Shown here: in pieces, positions 6,699 to 7,596 of the stretch
Numbering within the stretch: position 1 is the first letter of the stretch
Layout: every line of letters begins with the position of its first letter
Assembly (NCBI GenBank): GCA_016926925.1
Contig: JAFGNQ010000381.1
Span: forward strand, 1 to 7,596
DNA length: 7,596 nt
Origin: Candidatus Aminicenantota bacterium
GTDB taxonomy: Bacteria > Acidobacteriota > Aminicenantia > Aminicenantales > Aminicenantaceae
Direction: 5' to 3'
Program-made: the position numbers and the translations under genes
The notes under the pieces: generated by a model
Told to the model about the DNA's origin: nothing
The model's input: only the letters and a program-made list of their open reading frames with translations
The model's database searches: none

Positions 6699-6765
6699 AA
6701 GGAGGTAATTACATATAGAGAAAGCAATATTGAACAGCTCGGTTGAAATGCTCATGATTGAATGA
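6699..6765 (+). other. Leader segment with a perfect Shine-Dalgarno and possible 16-codon leader frame
   Basis: AAGGAGG at 6699-6705 is a near-perfect anti-16S match, yet no ATG, GTG or TTG follows at usual distance. The codon nine bases downstream is ATA (6715), a rare start, which opens 16 codons ending in TGA at 6763-6765. That stop overlaps an ATG (6762) in frame with the NfeD-like gene. It may be a leader peptide, a ribosome standby site or the relic of an older gene start; only the motif itself is certain. Confidence 0.3.
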
Positions 6766-6785
6766 CTCAAGGGAGAGGAGGAATC

Positions 6786-7232
6786 ATGGTTATTAAAATT
6801 TGGTGGATATGGATGATTATCGCCGCCGTTTTTCTTGTGGGAGAGATATTCACAGCCGGATTTTTTCTTATCTGTTTTGTGTTCGGCGCTGTGGCAGCAG
6901 GGATTTTGGGATTGCTCGGTGTCGGATTCGGCTGGCAGTTGGCTGTTTTTGTTTTGATCTCGGGGTTGCTCTTTGTCAGTTCCCGGCGGCTGGCGGAGAG
7001 ATTCTCAAAAAAACAGCCGCCTGGGATCGGCGCCGACAGGTTTATCGGGAAGCGCGGCATCGTTTTGGAGGGAATCGATAACAGGTTGAATACCGGACGT
7101 GTCCGTCTAGACAAGGAAGAATGGCGGGCGGACAGCGAGGCCGACGAGATTATTCCTGTTGGATCCAGGGTGGAGGTCGTCCGGCTGGATGGAACCCATC
7201 TCGTCGTTAAAACCATAATAGAGGAGAAATGA
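6786..7232 (+). CDS. NfeD-like membrane protein (SPFH partner)
   Basis: It encodes 148 residues. An N-terminal membrane part has about two to three helices in the stretch 5-66 (rich in W, F, V and G, with E20 in the first helix as in the family), followed by a basic stretch and a soluble C-terminal OB-fold domain at about 85-145. The OB domain shows the family signature [21 protein letters not shown] with W113, and a final GTHLVVKTI. Short NfeD proteins without the protease domain act with stomatin/SPFH proteins in membrane organisation; here the SPFH gene starts one base after the stop, matching that well-known pair. The start at 6786 is chosen because GGGAGAGGAGG lies immediately upstream; an in-frame ATG at 6762 would add eight residues that include the ribosome site. 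Confidence 0.92.
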   Translation: MVIKIWWIWMIIAAVFLVGEIFTAGFFLICFVFGAVAAGILGLLGVGFGWQLAVFVLISGLLFVSSRRLAERFSKKQPPGIGADRFIGKRGIVLEGIDNRLNTGRVRLDKEEWRADSEADEIIPVGSRVEVVRLDGTHLVVKTIIEEK

Positions 7233-7233
7233 A

Positions 7234-7596
7234 ATGGAAATCACACTCATTGTTCTGGCGTTCGTCATATTCATCATCGCCGCCACCGGCCTCAAGATCA
7301 TCAGACCTTGGCAGAAGGGACTGATCGAGAGATTGGGCAAGTACCAGCGCACCGCCGACAGCGGGCTGACCCTTATCATCCCGTTTCTGGAAAGGTTGAT
7401 TAAGGTCGACATGCGGGAACAGGTTGTGGACGTCCCACCTCAGGCCGTGATCACTAAGGACAATGTCGCTGTCGATGTGGATGCCGTTGTCTACTACGAG
7501 GTCACGGACCCTGTCAAAGTGACTTACAACGTATCGAATTTTTATCTTGCCGCCACCAAGTTGGCGCAAACCAACCTGAGGAATCTGGTGGGTGAC
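7234..7596 (+). CDS. SPFH/stomatin-family protein, 3' end cut by window
   Basis: The first 121 residues are present and the frame is open to the window edge. A hydrophobic N-terminal anchor (about 3-20) is followed by the SPFH start: [15 protein letters not shown] at 23-37, [13 protein letters not shown] at 43-55, the [12 protein letters not shown] segment at 59-70, and [14 protein letters not shown] at 80-93. This is typical of stomatin/QmcA-like proteins, which usually run to 250-320 residues and oligomerise into membrane microdomains. It shares an operon with the NfeD-like gene: one base separates them, and GAGGAG lies seven bases before the ATG, within the end of the upstream gene. Residues beyond 121 and the C-terminal coiled-coil region are outside the window. 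Confidence 0.94.
   Translation, partial: MEITLIVLAFVIFIIAATGLKIIRPWQKGLIERLGKYQRTADSGLTLIIPFLERLIKVDMREQVVDVPPQAVITKDNVAVDVDAVVYYEVTDPVKVTYNVSNFYLAATKLAQTNLRNLVGD

Overview
This 7.6 kb window comes from a bacterial chromosome of intermediate GC, with dense gene packing, canonical sigma70-type promoters and strong Shine-Dalgarno sites. One radical SAM enzyme with an auxiliary-cluster-like C-terminus, and a GMC oxidoreductase carrying a ferredoxin-like cysteine motif, suggest an anaerobe or iron-sulfur-rich metabolism. The phylum cannot be fixed from the sequence alone. No tRNA, rRNA, CRISPR array, insertion sequence or clear terminator was seen.

Layout. (1) The minus strand from 1271 to the left edge encodes most of a class V, cysteine-desulfurase-like PLP enzyme, with its own promoter (TTGATC-16-TATAAT). 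It is easily missed because it runs off the window and because a 409-codon frame lies open exactly opposite it. (2) Divergent from it, on the plus strand, is a tight four-gene operon (1506-4942): a radical SAM enzyme, a small four-helix membrane protein, a 182-residue protein resembling the ATC-hydrolase-like family, and a GMC-type flavin oxidoreductase with a CX2CX2CX3C motif. The last three junctions are 10 bp, an ATGA overlap and a GTGA overlap, so the genes are almost certainly co-translated. (3) Convergent with it, and overlapping the GMC gene by 19 bp, is a two-gene minus-strand operon (6498-4924). It encodes an aldo/keto-reductase-fold protein whose catalytic tetrad appears lost, then a class I SAM-dependent methyltransferase that starts on the base after the first gene's stop codon. 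(4) Divergent again, from a strong promoter at about 6650, a plus-strand operon encodes an NfeD-like membrane protein and the start of a stomatin/SPFH protein, cut by the right edge.

Functional reading. The NfeD/SPFH pair is a standard membrane-microdomain module. The four-gene operon is the most interesting part. Its combination of radical chemistry, flavin oxidation and a small membrane partner looks like a dedicated modification pathway, but I cannot name its substrate or a characterised equivalent. It recalls mycofactocin loci only in pairing a radical SAM enzyme with a GMC oxidoreductase; no convincing precursor peptide or RRE domain is visible.
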